Numbered from the stretch's first letter, positions 8,751 to 16,495 are shown. The stretch: DNA of 64,000 nucleotides from Hippea alviniae EP5-r (GCF_000420385.1 NZ_ATUV01000001.1:1-64000); one strand, 5' to 3'. Numbers and translations: made by a program. Notes: a model not told the origin generated them from the letters alone.

Positions 8751-8790
8751 CTACAACCTCCTAAAAAGTTATTTAACTTTACCTAACTAA

Positions 8791-8819
8791 AATATAAAAA
8801 ATTATTTCTAAAAAGTCAA
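8791..8819 (-). promoter_or_regulatory. Promoter of the single-chain CoA-transferase
   Basis: On the minus strand: TTGACT (8819-8814), 17-base spacer, TATATT (8796-8791), about 40 bases before the ATG. Confidence 0.65.
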
Positions 8820-9144
8820 CAATTAAGATACTTTTTTGATGTGAGTTAAGTTTTTGTCGGAAAAAAGGTAAAAATAAGTGTCTTAAAGTTGCCATATAGT
8901 TGCTACTTAATTTTTGTAGAAAAATTATTTTTCTCAAAGGGTTAAAGTAGTAGTTTTAAAGATATATTTTTTTAACTTTTCTGGGTTTTTAATAGTGAAA
9001 TATCTGTCTAAGTTGAAGCTTTTGGCTGGAAAAATAAAAATTAGTTAATATTAAAAATCAATCAAACGGCGATATTATACTTTGTCGACAGTAAAAATCA
9101 AGAAAAAAAGTATAGAAAAGTTAATTAATTAATTAAAAAATTGC

Positions 9145-9173
9145 TTGACATTTAATACAAACTGTATTAAAAT
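9145..9173 (+). promoter_or_regulatory. Promoter of the GctAB-like operon
   Basis: Consensus -35 TTGACA (9145-9150), 17-base spacer, -10 TAAAAT (9168-9173). The mRNA would start near 9180 and give a ~38-nt leader to the GTG start at 9218. Confidence 0.75.
9151..9171. promoter_or_regulatory. Perfect palindromic operator candidate
   Basis: TTTAATACA (9151-9159), three bases, TGTATTAAA (9163-9171): a perfect 9+9 bp inverted repeat. It begins on the base after the -35 hexamer and runs into the -10, so a dimeric repressor bound here would block RNA polymerase. The size and symmetry fit TetR- or GntR/FadR-like regulators. No regulator gene lies nearby, so the protein is unknown. Confidence 0.65.
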
Positions 9174-9217
9174 GCAACTGACAATTAGAAAAATTATAGA
9201 AAAAGGAGGTGAGAAGG

Positions 9218-9586
9218 GTGATAGCGTATCCTAAGGCGTTTAGAGAACGGCTAACCAAAAAGCAAGAAGTTGTTGAGCAACAAAAGGAAAGTAAGGAAAG
9301 CCTGGAAGTGTGGAAGGCTTTAACCAGTGAAGTGTGGGAGCTTGCCATGTCCAACTACTATTTTGAGACTTGGATGTGGCAGTTTAAGAAAGTCCCAGCA
9401 GCTATAACCAGACTGAATAAGCTTGTTTCTCAGCTTAAAGAGAAGGATACAGCAGACATTATGGAAAATGAGTTGAGAATGAAGCTTGATTACATCAGAA
9501 ACGCAAAAGAGATGCTTGAGTTTACAGAGAACAAGATTGAAGACACATTGAGAACTTTGTGGGCAAAAAGAAGGGAGCTTGAGTAA
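9218..9586 (+). CDS. Unrecognised helical protein, first gene of the GctAB-like operon
   Basis: 122 aa from GTG 9218, which lies 8 bases after AGGAGG. The in-frame GTG at 9209 overlaps that Shine-Dalgarno and is rejected. The sequence is almost entirely amphipathic helix, charged and rich in Trp (W-x2-A near 30, VWELAMSNYYFETWMWQFKK), with no signal peptide, cysteine or metal motif. I recognise no family. Its stop (TAA, 9584-9586) abuts the next ATG at 9587, so the two are translationally coupled. Being first in the operon, it may be a subunit or chaperone of the CoA-transferase. That is a guess from context. Confidence 0.7.
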   Translation: MIAYPKAFRERLTKKQEVVEQQKESKESLEVWKALTSEVWELAMSNYYFETWMWQFKKVPAAITRLNKLVSQLKEKDTADIMENELRMKLDYIRNAKEMLEFTENKIEDTLRTLWAKRRELE

Positions 9587-10021
9587 ATGAGTGGCGATTT
9601 TAGTGTTTTGCCTGGTCGCATAATTGGTGGTGGTGAGCTTATCACATTTGAAGAGATTAGAGAAAAAGTTAGGAGGCTGGGCAGAGTCGTAAAAACTGGT
9701 GGTTCGAGTTTTAGACTTATTCCCTTCAACGAGAGTGGGAAAGATGTTTTAGATTTTGATGATATGTATCCAACCGTTTATTTTAACATGGATTATTCTG
9801 TTGATTTTTACATTACAGGCTTGAAGTATGAGCGAGTTATAGAATTCATAGAAAGGTTGAGTGATGTTTTGGGTGTGCCCATCGAATATGCTGAGATGGG
9901 CAATGAGACTGAAACTGACCCGGAAGAAGAGTTAAAAAGATTAGAAAAATTTTTAGAAGAATTTGGAGGGCATTATGGCAGAGGAAAGAGCCAAAGTAAT
10001 GTCAGTTCAGGAAATCGTTAA
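9587..10021 (+). CDS. Unrecognised acidic protein, second gene of the GctAB-like operon
   Basis: 144 aa. The N-terminal part has LPGRIIGGGELITFEEIREKVRRLGRVVKTGG and a strand-rich centre (TVYFNMDYSVDFYITGL). The C-terminal part is a charged helix (DPEEELKRLEKFLEEFGG) ending in a Ser/Asn-rich tail. I do not recognise the family. It starts directly after the previous stop. The last 47 bases overlap the GctA-like gene, an unusually long overlap for this genome. The tail encoded there (GRGKSQSNVSSGNR) looks unstructured and may simply be read through the next gene's start region. Confidence 0.68.
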   Translation: MSGDFSVLPGRIIGGGELITFEEIREKVRRLGRVVKTGGSSFRLIPFNESGKDVLDFDDMYPTVYFNMDYSVDFYITGLKYERVIEFIERLSDVLGVPIEYAEMGNETETDPEEELKRLEKFLEEFGGHYGRGKSQSNVSSGNR

Positions 10022-11207
10022 AAGATTTATTAAGCCCAAAAGGGCTTGGTGCGTAGGTGGTTTTGGATACACAAGGACAAATGTTTCCATTCCAAGAGAA
10101 GTTATTAGACAAAATATTCAGGATTTGTATGTTCAGACGAATGCTGGTGCTACACCTATCATGATGATGGGTGGTGCAGGTCAGTTGGCGTGGGTTGAGA
10201 TGACCTATTTGGGTCTTGAGACAATTCAGCCTGTTTCTTATGAAGTAAGAAAGGGCCTTGAGGATGGTCAGATTGAAGCTGTTATGGATCATACGAACTA
10301 CTCTTGGGCATTAAGAACAATTGCTGGTAAATACGGTATGCAATTTGTTTCTGGAATGAATGAGCTTGGTTCGGACCTTCTTGAGTATGACACATTTGGA
10401 GAAGCTGGTCTTAGAGGTAAGGATGAAAACGGTCTTTGGATTCATCCGGATATACCACCAAAGAGACATGCAATAATTGAAGACCCGTTTGACGCTTGGG
10501 GTTTAAGACCGCACCAGTATGATCCTAACAATAAATACAGCCCAGGCGATGAGCCTGAGCCGACAATGAACAAGACAGCAGCAATCGAAGACGGTATATA
10601 TTATGAAGCTTTGAGGAAAAGAGTCAACAAATATACAGGCAAAAAAGGACCTATAGCAATACTCTATCCACCAGCAATTCCTTATGTAACAACAACACAT
10701 GTTCAGAGGGTTGGTGAGAAGGGAACGGCAAGAATTGAAGGATTGCTTGTTCCTGATGTTGAGCAATCTATCTCTGCAAAATACTTAGTAATCTCTGCAG
10801 AGAAGATTGTTCCTGAAGAAGAGCTAAGATTTAGGCCATCCCAAAACCATATACCATTTACGCATGTCGATGCTATTTTGGAAGCTCCTTGGGGCTGCTA
10901 TCCAACAGGTTCGACATATTACTATGACTATGACTGGATGTGGTGGATGTTCTATATCAAGGCTAATAGAGCATCTGCTACAAATGATGGAAAGAAAGCA
11001 TTGGCTGAGTATTGGCATAATATAGTGGGTAAAGATGAATGGGATTTCTTGGAGAATAAGGTTGGAACAGATTACTTCAAGTTTGGAAATATTGAAGCTA
11101 AATACACATGTCCGAGCGGTGCTACAGGATTTAAGAGGCTTTATGAGTTAAGGGCAGATGCTAAGTATGGTTATAAACCTGATTTGTATAGACCTATTGG
11201 AAAGTAA
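9975..11207 (+). CDS. CoA-transferase alpha subunit, glutaconate-CoA-transferase (GctA) like
   Basis: 410 aa from ATG 9975 (GGAGGG 5 bases upstream; the in-frame TTG 9963 is rejected). It shows the GctA-type layout: GGFGYTRTNVSIPREVIRQ near 35, THVQRVGEKGTARIEG, DVEQSISAKYLVISAEKIV and HVDAILEAPWGCYPTGS. It is longer than typical GctA (~320 aa) because of an insert at roughly 125-200 (PDIPPKRHAIIEDPFDAWGL and around). With the next gene it should form an alpha/beta CoA-transferase moving CoA to a carboxylic or dicarboxylic acid. Some GctA/B relatives are instead ring-opening hydrolases, so the substrate and even the reaction need testing. Confidence 0.82.
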   Translation: MAEERAKVMSVQEIVKRFIKPKRAWCVGGFGYTRTNVSIPREVIRQNIQDLYVQTNAGATPIMMMGGAGQLAWVEMTYLGLETIQPVSYEVRKGLEDGQIEAVMDHTNYSWALRTIAGKYGMQFVSGMNELGSDLLEYDTFGEAGLRGKDENGLWIHPDIPPKRHAIIEDPFDAWGLRPHQYDPNNKYSPGDEPEPTMNKTAAIEDGIYYEALRKRVNKYTGKKGPIAILYPPAIPYVTTTHVQRVGEKGTARIEGLLVPDVEQSISAKYLVISAEKIVPEEELRFRPSQNHIPFTHVDAILEAPWGCYPTGSTYYYDYDWMWWMFYIKANRASATNDGKKALAEYWHNIVGKDEWDFLENKVGTDYFKFGNIEAKYTCPSGATGFKRLYELRADAKYGYKPDLYRPIGK

Positions 11208-11219
11208 TGGGAGGTTAAC

Positions 11220-12293
11220 ATGGTAGAGGTACCAGTAAAAATATCAAGTGTTGATGAAATTATAGAATTAGTAAAAGGGTTCAAATCTGGAATCTCAGAT
11301 GCTGAATACGAAGCATACTGCAAAGAGTATGACCTTCCACCCGATGAGTTTACAACAATTGAGCTTCTTGCTATCGCAGGTTCTACCATGATTCCTTATG
11401 GTGCTTCTATGTTTGTTGGAACAGGTTTGCCTGTTCTTACAATGGCTGAAGCCCAGCATACAATTAACCCTGCTGCGATAACGGTTATGGAAGCTGGAAT
11501 GCTTGACCCTAAATTTGAACATGTTCCAATATCTGTTGCTGATATTCGTGGAACATATATGTCTTCAACAGCTCTTTCGATGGCTGATGCATTTGGAACA
11601 TATGAGCAGCGCGGTTATGTTACTGGTGGTGTTTTAGGTGGTGCGGAGTATGACGAGTATGGAAATATAAACTCCACGGCCATTTGGGATAAGGAGAAAC
11701 TCGGAAGAGATGGGTATTGGCCATCCATTATAAAGAAGGGCGAGAGAAGTCAGAAAGAAAGAGAAAATGATGTAAAACTTGGACCTGCTGTTAGATTTAC
11801 AGGTTCTGGTGGTGCTAACCCTATAGGTCAGCAGTCTGACTTTACGCTTGCAATCATGGTTCAGGAGAAGAGAAGATTTCCACCGCATGTATGTTATTTG
11901 ACGACAATGGCTGCAGCAAGGGGTCCAGAAGGTGAGACAAGATGGGATTATGGTGCACCGAGAGGTGGCAAGGGTTTAATGACTTCCGATATTTGTGTTC
12001 TTGAGAACTATCCAGAAGATGGCACCTATGATATGAGATTGAGAAGTGTTCATCCAGGTGTTAGTTTGAAGGATGTTATTGAGAATGTCGGTTGGGAGCT
12101 TAAAGATAGAAGTGGTAAGATTCTCAAACCAACTGATGATGTTCCAGAAACACCTTCTCCAACAATTGAACAGCTCAAAGTCTTGAGAATGATTGTTGAC
12201 CCGACAAGGATTTATCTAAGCAGAAAGACATTGAGAGAAGTTGAATACGAGAAAGAGCACGGTAAGCCTTGGAGAGTTAAAGTAAAGGGTTAA
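11220..12293 (+). CDS. CoA-transferase beta subunit, glutaconate-CoA-transferase (GctB) like
   Basis: 357 aa. It pairs with the upstream alpha subunit (12-base gap, Shine-Dalgarno GGGAGG). The core contains AGSTMIPYGASMFVGTGLP and AITVMEAGMLDP, where E91 sits at the position of the catalytic glutamate of GctB. That favours transferase over hydrolase activity. Glycine-rich FTGSGGANPIGQQSDFTLAI and the TSDICVLE/VHPGVSLKDVIENVG C-terminal motifs also match the family. It is longer than GctB (~260 aa), with an extra ~40-residue helical N-terminus and a ~50-residue C-terminal extension. A terminator-like hairpin follows. Confidence 0.82.
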   Translation: MVEVPVKISSVDEIIELVKGFKSGISDAEYEAYCKEYDLPPDEFTTIELLAIAGSTMIPYGASMFVGTGLPVLTMAEAQHTINPAAITVMEAGMLDPKFEHVPISVADIRGTYMSSTALSMADAFGTYEQRGYVTGGVLGGAEYDEYGNINSTAIWDKEKLGRDGYWPSIIKKGERSQKERENDVKLGPAVRFTGSGGANPIGQQSDFTLAIMVQEKRRFPPHVCYLTTMAAARGPEGETRWDYGAPRGGKGLMTSDICVLENYPEDGTYDMRLRSVHPGVSLKDVIENVGWELKDRSGKILKPTDDVPETPSPTIEQLKVLRMIVDPTRIYLSRKTLREVEYEKEHGKPWRVKVKG

Positions 12294-12308
12294 AATTATA
12301 TTATAAAA

Positions 12309-12335
12309 GGGAGAGCTTCGGCTCTCCCACTTTTT
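12309..12335 (+). terminator. Hairpin terminator or attenuator after the GctB-like gene
   Basis: Perfect 8-bp stem GGGAGAGC/GCTCTCCC with TTCG loop (12309-12328), then ACTTTTT. The next gene has its Shine-Dalgarno right after it, so some read-through is expected and the hairpin may lower expression of the last gene. Confidence 0.75.
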
Positions 12336-12351
12336 AAGGAGGTGTTCTAAG

Positions 12352-12681
12352 GTGAGATGTAAATTCTGCGGCAGAGAGATGATAAAGGTTGTTACTCCTT
12401 TTAGAAGACCCGTAAAAGGCGAAATGTTGGAAGTTAAGGATATAGAAGTTTACAGATGTCCAGGTTGTGGTGCTACATTTTTCCCGAATGAGACAATAAA
12501 ACATGTAGGAAGAAAGACAGGCGAAAGGTTGCTCAAGGTTGCAAAAGAGCGCGGCAGAATAAGGGATGAGAAAGAGCATCTAAGAAAAATGAGAGAAAAA
12601 GCTATGAAAGATATCGAAGATGCCATAAGGAATGGAGAGATAAAGAAAAGGGAAGATGCTCCGTTTAAGATTTTTACCTAA
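12352..12681 (+). CDS. YgiT-type zinc-ribbon protein
   Basis: 109 aa from GTG 12352 (AAGGAGGTG 8-15 bases upstream). Two CxxC pairs form a probable zinc ribbon: C3-x2-C6 (RCKFCGREM) and C35-x2-C38 (YRCPGCGATFFP). This layout is like the N-terminal half of MqsA/YgiT proteins. The second half is a basic/acidic helix (LLKVAKERGRIRDEKEHLRKMREKAMKDIEDA). No helix-turn-helix is evident and no MqsR toxin is adjacent. It may be regulatory for the operon, which is inference. Its last 4 bases overlap the end of the convergent amidase gene. Confidence 0.75.
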   Translation: MRCKFCGREMIKVVTPFRRPVKGEMLEVKDIEVYRCPGCGATFFPNETIKHVGRKTGERLLKVAKERGRIRDEKEHLRKMREKAMKDIEDAIRNGEIKKREDAPFKIFT

Positions 12682-13460
12682 GTATACAGCTCCCTGAAAA
12701 TTTTAGAATCAACAAGGGATGGGAGCTGTTCTCTTATTTTTTTGACTTCATCTATATTTAAATCAGCGGTAAATATACCTTCGGATTTTTGTGCTGTTGT
12801 AAGGATTTCCCCCCAGCCGTTGAATATTGTTGAGTATCCTGCAAGTTTCCACTTTCCACTCATGCCTACACCGTTGGAGGTTAGCAAAAATAACTGATTC
12901 TCAATGGCTCTGGCTTTTGTTAAAGTGTTCCAATGCTCTAATCTCGTTTCTGGCCAGATAGCTGGATGCAGATAAACAACTGCACCATTTAGAGCTGCTT
13001 TTCTGAAAAACTCTGGAAATCTCAACTCATAACAGATGCTGACGCCTATGGTTGTATTATCGATTATGAAGGTGTTTTTCTGTTTAAAACCGCCGTTTCT
13101 GAAGTATTTATCTTCTCCTGTTGAGCCAAATAGCATGGTTTTTCTGTATTCAAATATAATTTTGCCGTCTTTTATGGCATAAAATATATTAAAAACTTTA
13201 TCGCTCTCTTTATCATCAACAACATAACTGCCACATATACAGATGTCGTTTGAGATTGCTTTTATCTCTTTTAATATCTCAGGTGTTGTTTTTGACAACT
13301 CCTTTAGTTTTTTAAATAGAAAGCCTGTCGTCCAGACTTCTGGCAGAAGGATAAGTTCGCATTTTTCGTCTTTTGCCTGTTTTATTAGCTCTATACCTTT
13401 TGAGAAGTTTTTATCAACATCTCCTGCTATTACCTGCATTTGTCCAACTGCAACTCTCAT
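12678..13460 (-). CDS. Carbon-nitrogen hydrolase, omega-amidase (Nit2/YafV) like
   Basis: 260 aa. Nitrilase superfamily with the triad E41 (LLPEVWTTGF), K107 (EYRKTMLFG) and C143 (SICYELRFPEFFR). The Y-E-L-R-F-P context and the HPAIWPETRLEHWNTLTKARAIENQLF segment resemble omega-amidases, which hydrolyse 2-oxoglutaramate or 2-oxosuccinamate. The exact substrate is not provable here. It is the last gene of the minus-strand run, one base after recG. It is paralogous at fold level to the amidase at 4671. Confidence 0.85.
   Translation of the reverse strand: MRVAVGQMQVIAGDVDKNFSKGIELIKQAKDEKCELILLPEVWTTGFLFKKLKELSKTTPEILKEIKAISNDICICGSYVVDDKESDKVFNIFYAIKDGKIIFEYRKTMLFGSTGEDKYFRNGGFKQKNTFIIDNTTIGVSICYELRFPEFFRKAALNGAVVYLHPAIWPETRLEHWNTLTKARAIENQLFLLTSNGVGMSGKWKLAGYSTIFNGWGEILTTAQKSEGIFTADLNIDEVKKIREQLPSLVDSKIFRELYT
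12686..12746 (+). terminator. Possible terminator for the GctAB-like operon inside the convergent gene
   Basis: ACAGCTCCC (12686-12694) pairs with GGGAGCTGT (12721-12729), a 9-bp stem with a 26-base loop, followed by TCTCTTATTTTTTTG. It lies within the 3' coding end of the amidase gene. The long loop lowers confidence. Confidence 0.4.
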
Positions 13461-13461
13461 C

Positions 13462-15612
13462 TTACACCACCTTTATGTAATTTAATCTCTCTTCCCATTT
13501 ATACCTTAACATTTTAATCAATCCTTCATTTAATGGGTAGTTTTTTTCTATTAAGAACTCAACATCCCTTTTTACCTTTTTTATCAGTTCTATGTCCTTC
13601 AGAATATCCGTATATACAAGGTCTCTTCCGTGTTGTCTTGTGCCGAGAATCTCGCCTGTTCCACGCAGTTTAAGGTCTAATTTTGCTATCTCAAAGCCGT
13701 CGTTTGTTTTTAGTATAGCATCGATGCGTTTTTGGGCGTTTTCTGATAGATTTTCATCCGTTATAAATATTGCAAAGCTCTCAAGGTTGCTTCTGCCTAT
13801 ACGCCCCCTTAACTGATGAAGTTGGGCAAGGCCAAAGCGTTCAGCATTTTCTATAATTATAACCGTTGCGTTAGGTGAATCTATACCCACTTCTATTACC
13901 GTCGTGCTCACAAGACAGTCTATTTTGCCATTTTTGAATTGATTTATTATCTCTTCCTTCTGTTGTGGTGGAAGTTTTCCATGCAGAAGTGCTATTCTTG
14001 TTCCCTTTAGATAGCCATCTTTTAGCTCGTTAAACAGCTCTTCTGCTGCTTTTAGCTCTTCAAAATGTTCGCTCTCTTCAATTAACGGTGCTATCACATA
14101 AACCTGATGGGATTTTTTTATCTCTTCGATTGCTATTTTATACGCCTTTTCTCTGTCTCTTTTGAAGAAATGCAGGTTTTTTATCTCTCTTCTGCCTGCT
14201 GGTTTCTCTCTTATCGTTGATAGCTCACCGTTTGAGTATAAAATCATTGAGAGTGTTCGTGGTATGGGTGTTGCACTCATTATCAATGTATGTGGGAATG
14301 TTCCTTTGTTTGATAGGTTTTTTCTCTGCTCGACACCAAATCTATGTTGCTCATCTATTACTATAAAACCCAAGTTTTTAAACTCAACTTCATCTTGAAT
14401 TAATGCATGGGTTCCAACAATACAGTCTATCTTGCCATCTTTTAGTCTGTTGTATATCTCTTTTTTGTTTTTTGTATGACTCAAAAGTATCTCAACCGAA
14501 AAGCCGTATTTTTCGTAAAGTTTTTTTGCCTGCTGAAAGAATTGGGTTGCCAATGGTTGTGTCGGTGTCATGATTGCTATTTGATAGCCATTTTTTAAGG
14601 CTGCAAGTCCGCTTATCAAAGCCACAATGGTTTTGCCGCATCCAACATCGCCCTGAAGCAGTCTCAACATGGGCTTATCTTTTGCTAAGTCGGAGAGTAT
14701 CTCATTTGTCGCCTTTTTCTGGTCTTTTGTTAATTCAAACGGTAAGTTCTCTTCTATCTGTTTTAAAAAGTTTTTATCGACATTTATTGTGAGTGCTTTC
14801 TGTGTTTTTACTCTTTTTTTCTGAAGCTCTAAAGCAAGAATGAGAAAGAAGAGTTCTTCGTATTTAAATCTGTGAACTATCCCTTCTGTTTCACCTTCTG
14901 TATGCAGCTTTTTGTAAAACTCGTTTAACATTACAATCCTGTTTTTCAAAATGATATTGTAAGGCAAATACTCAAAAGGCTCTTTTGGTGCAGACTGAAG
15001 GGCTTTTTCTATAATGTTTTGAAGGTTTGAGTTTCTTATGCCTATGGAAGGATAGACAACCTTTATTGACTCTTTGAAGTTTTCTTCTTTTTCGATGTGT
15101 GGATGGTGAAACTGTTTTATAAAGCCATCTATCTGAAGTTTACCAGAACAGACGACAATATCTCCAAGCTTTATGGAAGAGAGCATCTTTTTCAAATATG
15201 GCGTTAAATTGAACCAGAAGCACCTGATATGCAAGCCGTTTGAATTTAGAATTACAGTAAATACCCTTTTTCTGCTCTCTTTTGATAAAACCGCGCCCTT
15301 TATTGCGCAAAATCTTGAATATTTTATCTCTTTTGGGTTTACAAGAGAGTAGTTTTCAACTCTCAGCGGTTTTAGGTTTAAAAGGTCATAAATTGTAAGT
15401 ATTTCTTTCTCTTTGAGCTTTTTTAAAGTTGGTTTGCTTAAGGAGAGCGTTTCTATGTCGCTTAAAAGCCAATCTGCTGCCTTTGAGCTTTTTATTATGC
15501 TCTCTTCTTTTTTTGCAAGTTTCTTTATGTTTTGCCTGTCATGATTGAATAGGGCTTCAAATAGCTTGCTTTCTAACTTTCCAAGAACGGCTAAGGCAGT
15601 TTCTTTCTCCAT
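13462..15612 (-). CDS. recG: ATP-dependent DNA helicase RecG
   Basis: 716 aa. It remodels stalled replication forks and branched recombination intermediates. An OB-fold wedge domain (~60-240) precedes a superfamily 2 helicase core: Walker A LLQGDVGCGKTIVAL (~313), DEQHRFGVEQR (motif II), MSATPIPRTL (motif III) and the C-terminal TTVIEVGIDSPNA and QLHQLRGRIGRS. Length is normal. Its ATG overlaps the stop of the upstream nitroreductase gene by one base. Confidence 0.96.
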   Translation of the reverse strand: MEKETALAVLGKLESKLFEALFNHDRQNIKKLAKKEESIIKSSKAADWLLSDIETLSLSKPTLKKLKEKEILTIYDLLNLKPLRVENYSLVNPKEIKYSRFCAIKGAVLSKESRKRVFTVILNSNGLHIRCFWFNLTPYLKKMLSSIKLGDIVVCSGKLQIDGFIKQFHHPHIEKEENFKESIKVVYPSIGIRNSNLQNIIEKALQSAPKEPFEYLPYNIILKNRIVMLNEFYKKLHTEGETEGIVHRFKYEELFFLILALELQKKRVKTQKALTINVDKNFLKQIEENLPFELTKDQKKATNEILSDLAKDKPMLRLLQGDVGCGKTIVALISGLAALKNGYQIAIMTPTQPLATQFFQQAKKLYEKYGFSVEILLSHTKNKKEIYNRLKDGKIDCIVGTHALIQDEVEFKNLGFIVIDEQHRFGVEQRKNLSNKGTFPHTLIMSATPIPRTLSMILYSNGELSTIREKPAGRREIKNLHFFKRDREKAYKIAIEEIKKSHQVYVIAPLIEESEHFEELKAAEELFNELKDGYLKGTRIALLHGKLPPQQKEEIINQFKNGKIDCLVSTTVIEVGIDSPNATVIIIENAERFGLAQLHQLRGRIGRSNLESFAIFITDENLSENAQKRIDAILKTNDGFEIAKLDLKLRGTGEILGTRQHGRDLVYTDILKDIELIKKVKRDVEFLIEKNYPLNEGLIKMLRYKWEERLNYIKVV

Positions 15613-16280
15613 TACTCAAAGAATGTGGTAAATTTTTCAACTTCGTCTCTTGGCATTCTCAGTTTATTTATGTGTGCTTCATTGTCTGGATAGCCCAAAG
15701 CCAATCCCATAACTATGATTTTATCTTCATCTATCTGTAGAGTTTCCCTTATTATGTCTGGATACATTGCAATCGATGTTTGTGGGCATGTGGCAAGGCC
15801 AAACTCCAAAGCAGTCAACATTATGGATTGAGCGAATATGCCTATGTCTAAAAGTGCAGCAGCGCCAATACCTTTGTATGTCATGAGGATAAGCTCAACG
15901 GGTGCATCAAAGAATTTAAAGTTTTGAAGTATATGTTCAAGCAGCTTCTCTTTGTCCTTTTTTGGGTCTATATTTTTATGCTCGAATATGAGCCTGTTGC
16001 AGGTGTTGTGTCTCTCTTTTAGTTTTGGTGGTAGGTTTTTTGTGTAATGCTCATAATCGAAGCGTCTCTCTTGTCTGTCTATTACTGCTTTCGAAAGTTT
16101 TTCTGCAAGCTCTTCTTTCTTTTTGCCCATTACGACTGCAACTTCCCACGGCTGAATATTGTGCCCACTTGGAGAAAATCTCACTATGTCGAGGATTTTG
16201 TAAATAACATCTTTGCTTACAGGTTTATTTAGATAAGCTCTTGTTGAGAATCTCTGTTTTATGGCTTCTGATATATTCAT
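15612..16280 (-). CDS. Nitroreductase-family flavoprotein
   Basis: 222 aa. FMN-dependent nitroreductase fold: N-terminal IKQRFSTRAYLNKPVS (Arg/Ser contacts to FMN phosphate), FSPSGHNIQPWEVAVV, and C-terminal VMGLALGYPD followed by N-x2-R-x-PRDE. The probable role is NAD(P)H-dependent two-electron reduction of an unknown acceptor. Its first ~56 bases overlap the 3' end of the small upstream ORF, and its own ATG 16278 has GGAGGG shortly before it, which supports this start. Confidence 0.9.
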   Translation of the reverse strand: MNISEAIKQRFSTRAYLNKPVSKDVIYKILDIVRFSPSGHNIQPWEVAVVMGKKKEELAEKLSKAVIDRQERRFDYEHYTKNLPPKLKERHNTCNRLIFEHKNIDPKKDKEKLLEHILQNFKFFDAPVELILMTYKGIGAAALLDIGIFAQSIMLTALEFGLATCPQTSIAMYPDIIRETLQIDEDKIIVMGLALGYPDNEAHINKLRMPRDEVEKFTTFFE

Positions 16281-16485
16281 ATTTCCCTCCGAAATTATTT
16301 TTACTATTTATGATAGCCATCTTTTCCATGGCCTTTAAATAAACCCTGTTGTTCGGTGTAATTGTACTTGTTTGTGGGTCGTAGAAGAGAATCTCTTTTG
16401 GTGTCTCTTTAAACCAGTCAACCAGAAAGCTTATCTCTTCTTCTCTATCGATAAATTCATCATTTCTAAAGGTTTTGATAAGCAT
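16225..16485 (-). pseudogene. Remnant of an ATPase-like gene (N- and C-terminal pieces joined)
   Basis: 86-codon ORF. Residues ~10-33 (EFIDREEEISFLVDWFKETPKEIL) look like the start of AAA/KAP-type ATPases of the form F-x-NREEEL...LLF-x-YGP-x-SSGKT. Where the P-loop should be there is only YDPQTSTITPNNRVYLKAMEKM, so the ATPase core is absent. The last ~20 residues are encoded over the nitroreductase start and look like read-through. A second copy of the NPQT...YLKAMEEM part occurs at 32683-32760. I therefore read this as a decayed gene inserted between UbiD and nitroreductase genes. A small functional protein is the alternative. Confidence 0.55.
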
Positions 16486-16495
16486 TGGATGCTCC

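Larger units (their letters stand above)
8751..9217. other. Gene-free divergent control region
   Basis: 467 bases, very A/T-rich, between the two divergent CoA-transferase loci. It holds a promoter at each end, a run of TTAATTAATT repeats (9121-9135), an A/T-only-like inverted repeat AGAAAAAT-T-ATTTTTCT (8918-8934) and the palindrome at 9151-9171. I see no convincing ORF. The length beyond the two promoters suggests regulator binding sites or an untranslated leader. Confidence 0.6.

Noticed and set aside
9209-9217. GTG 9209 as start of the first operon gene
   Set aside because: It overlaps the AGGAGG Shine-Dalgarno; GTG 9218 has the right 8-base spacing.
9963-9974. TTG 9963 start for the GctA-like protein
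   Set aside because: It overlaps the GGAGGG Shine-Dalgarno that serves ATG 9975.
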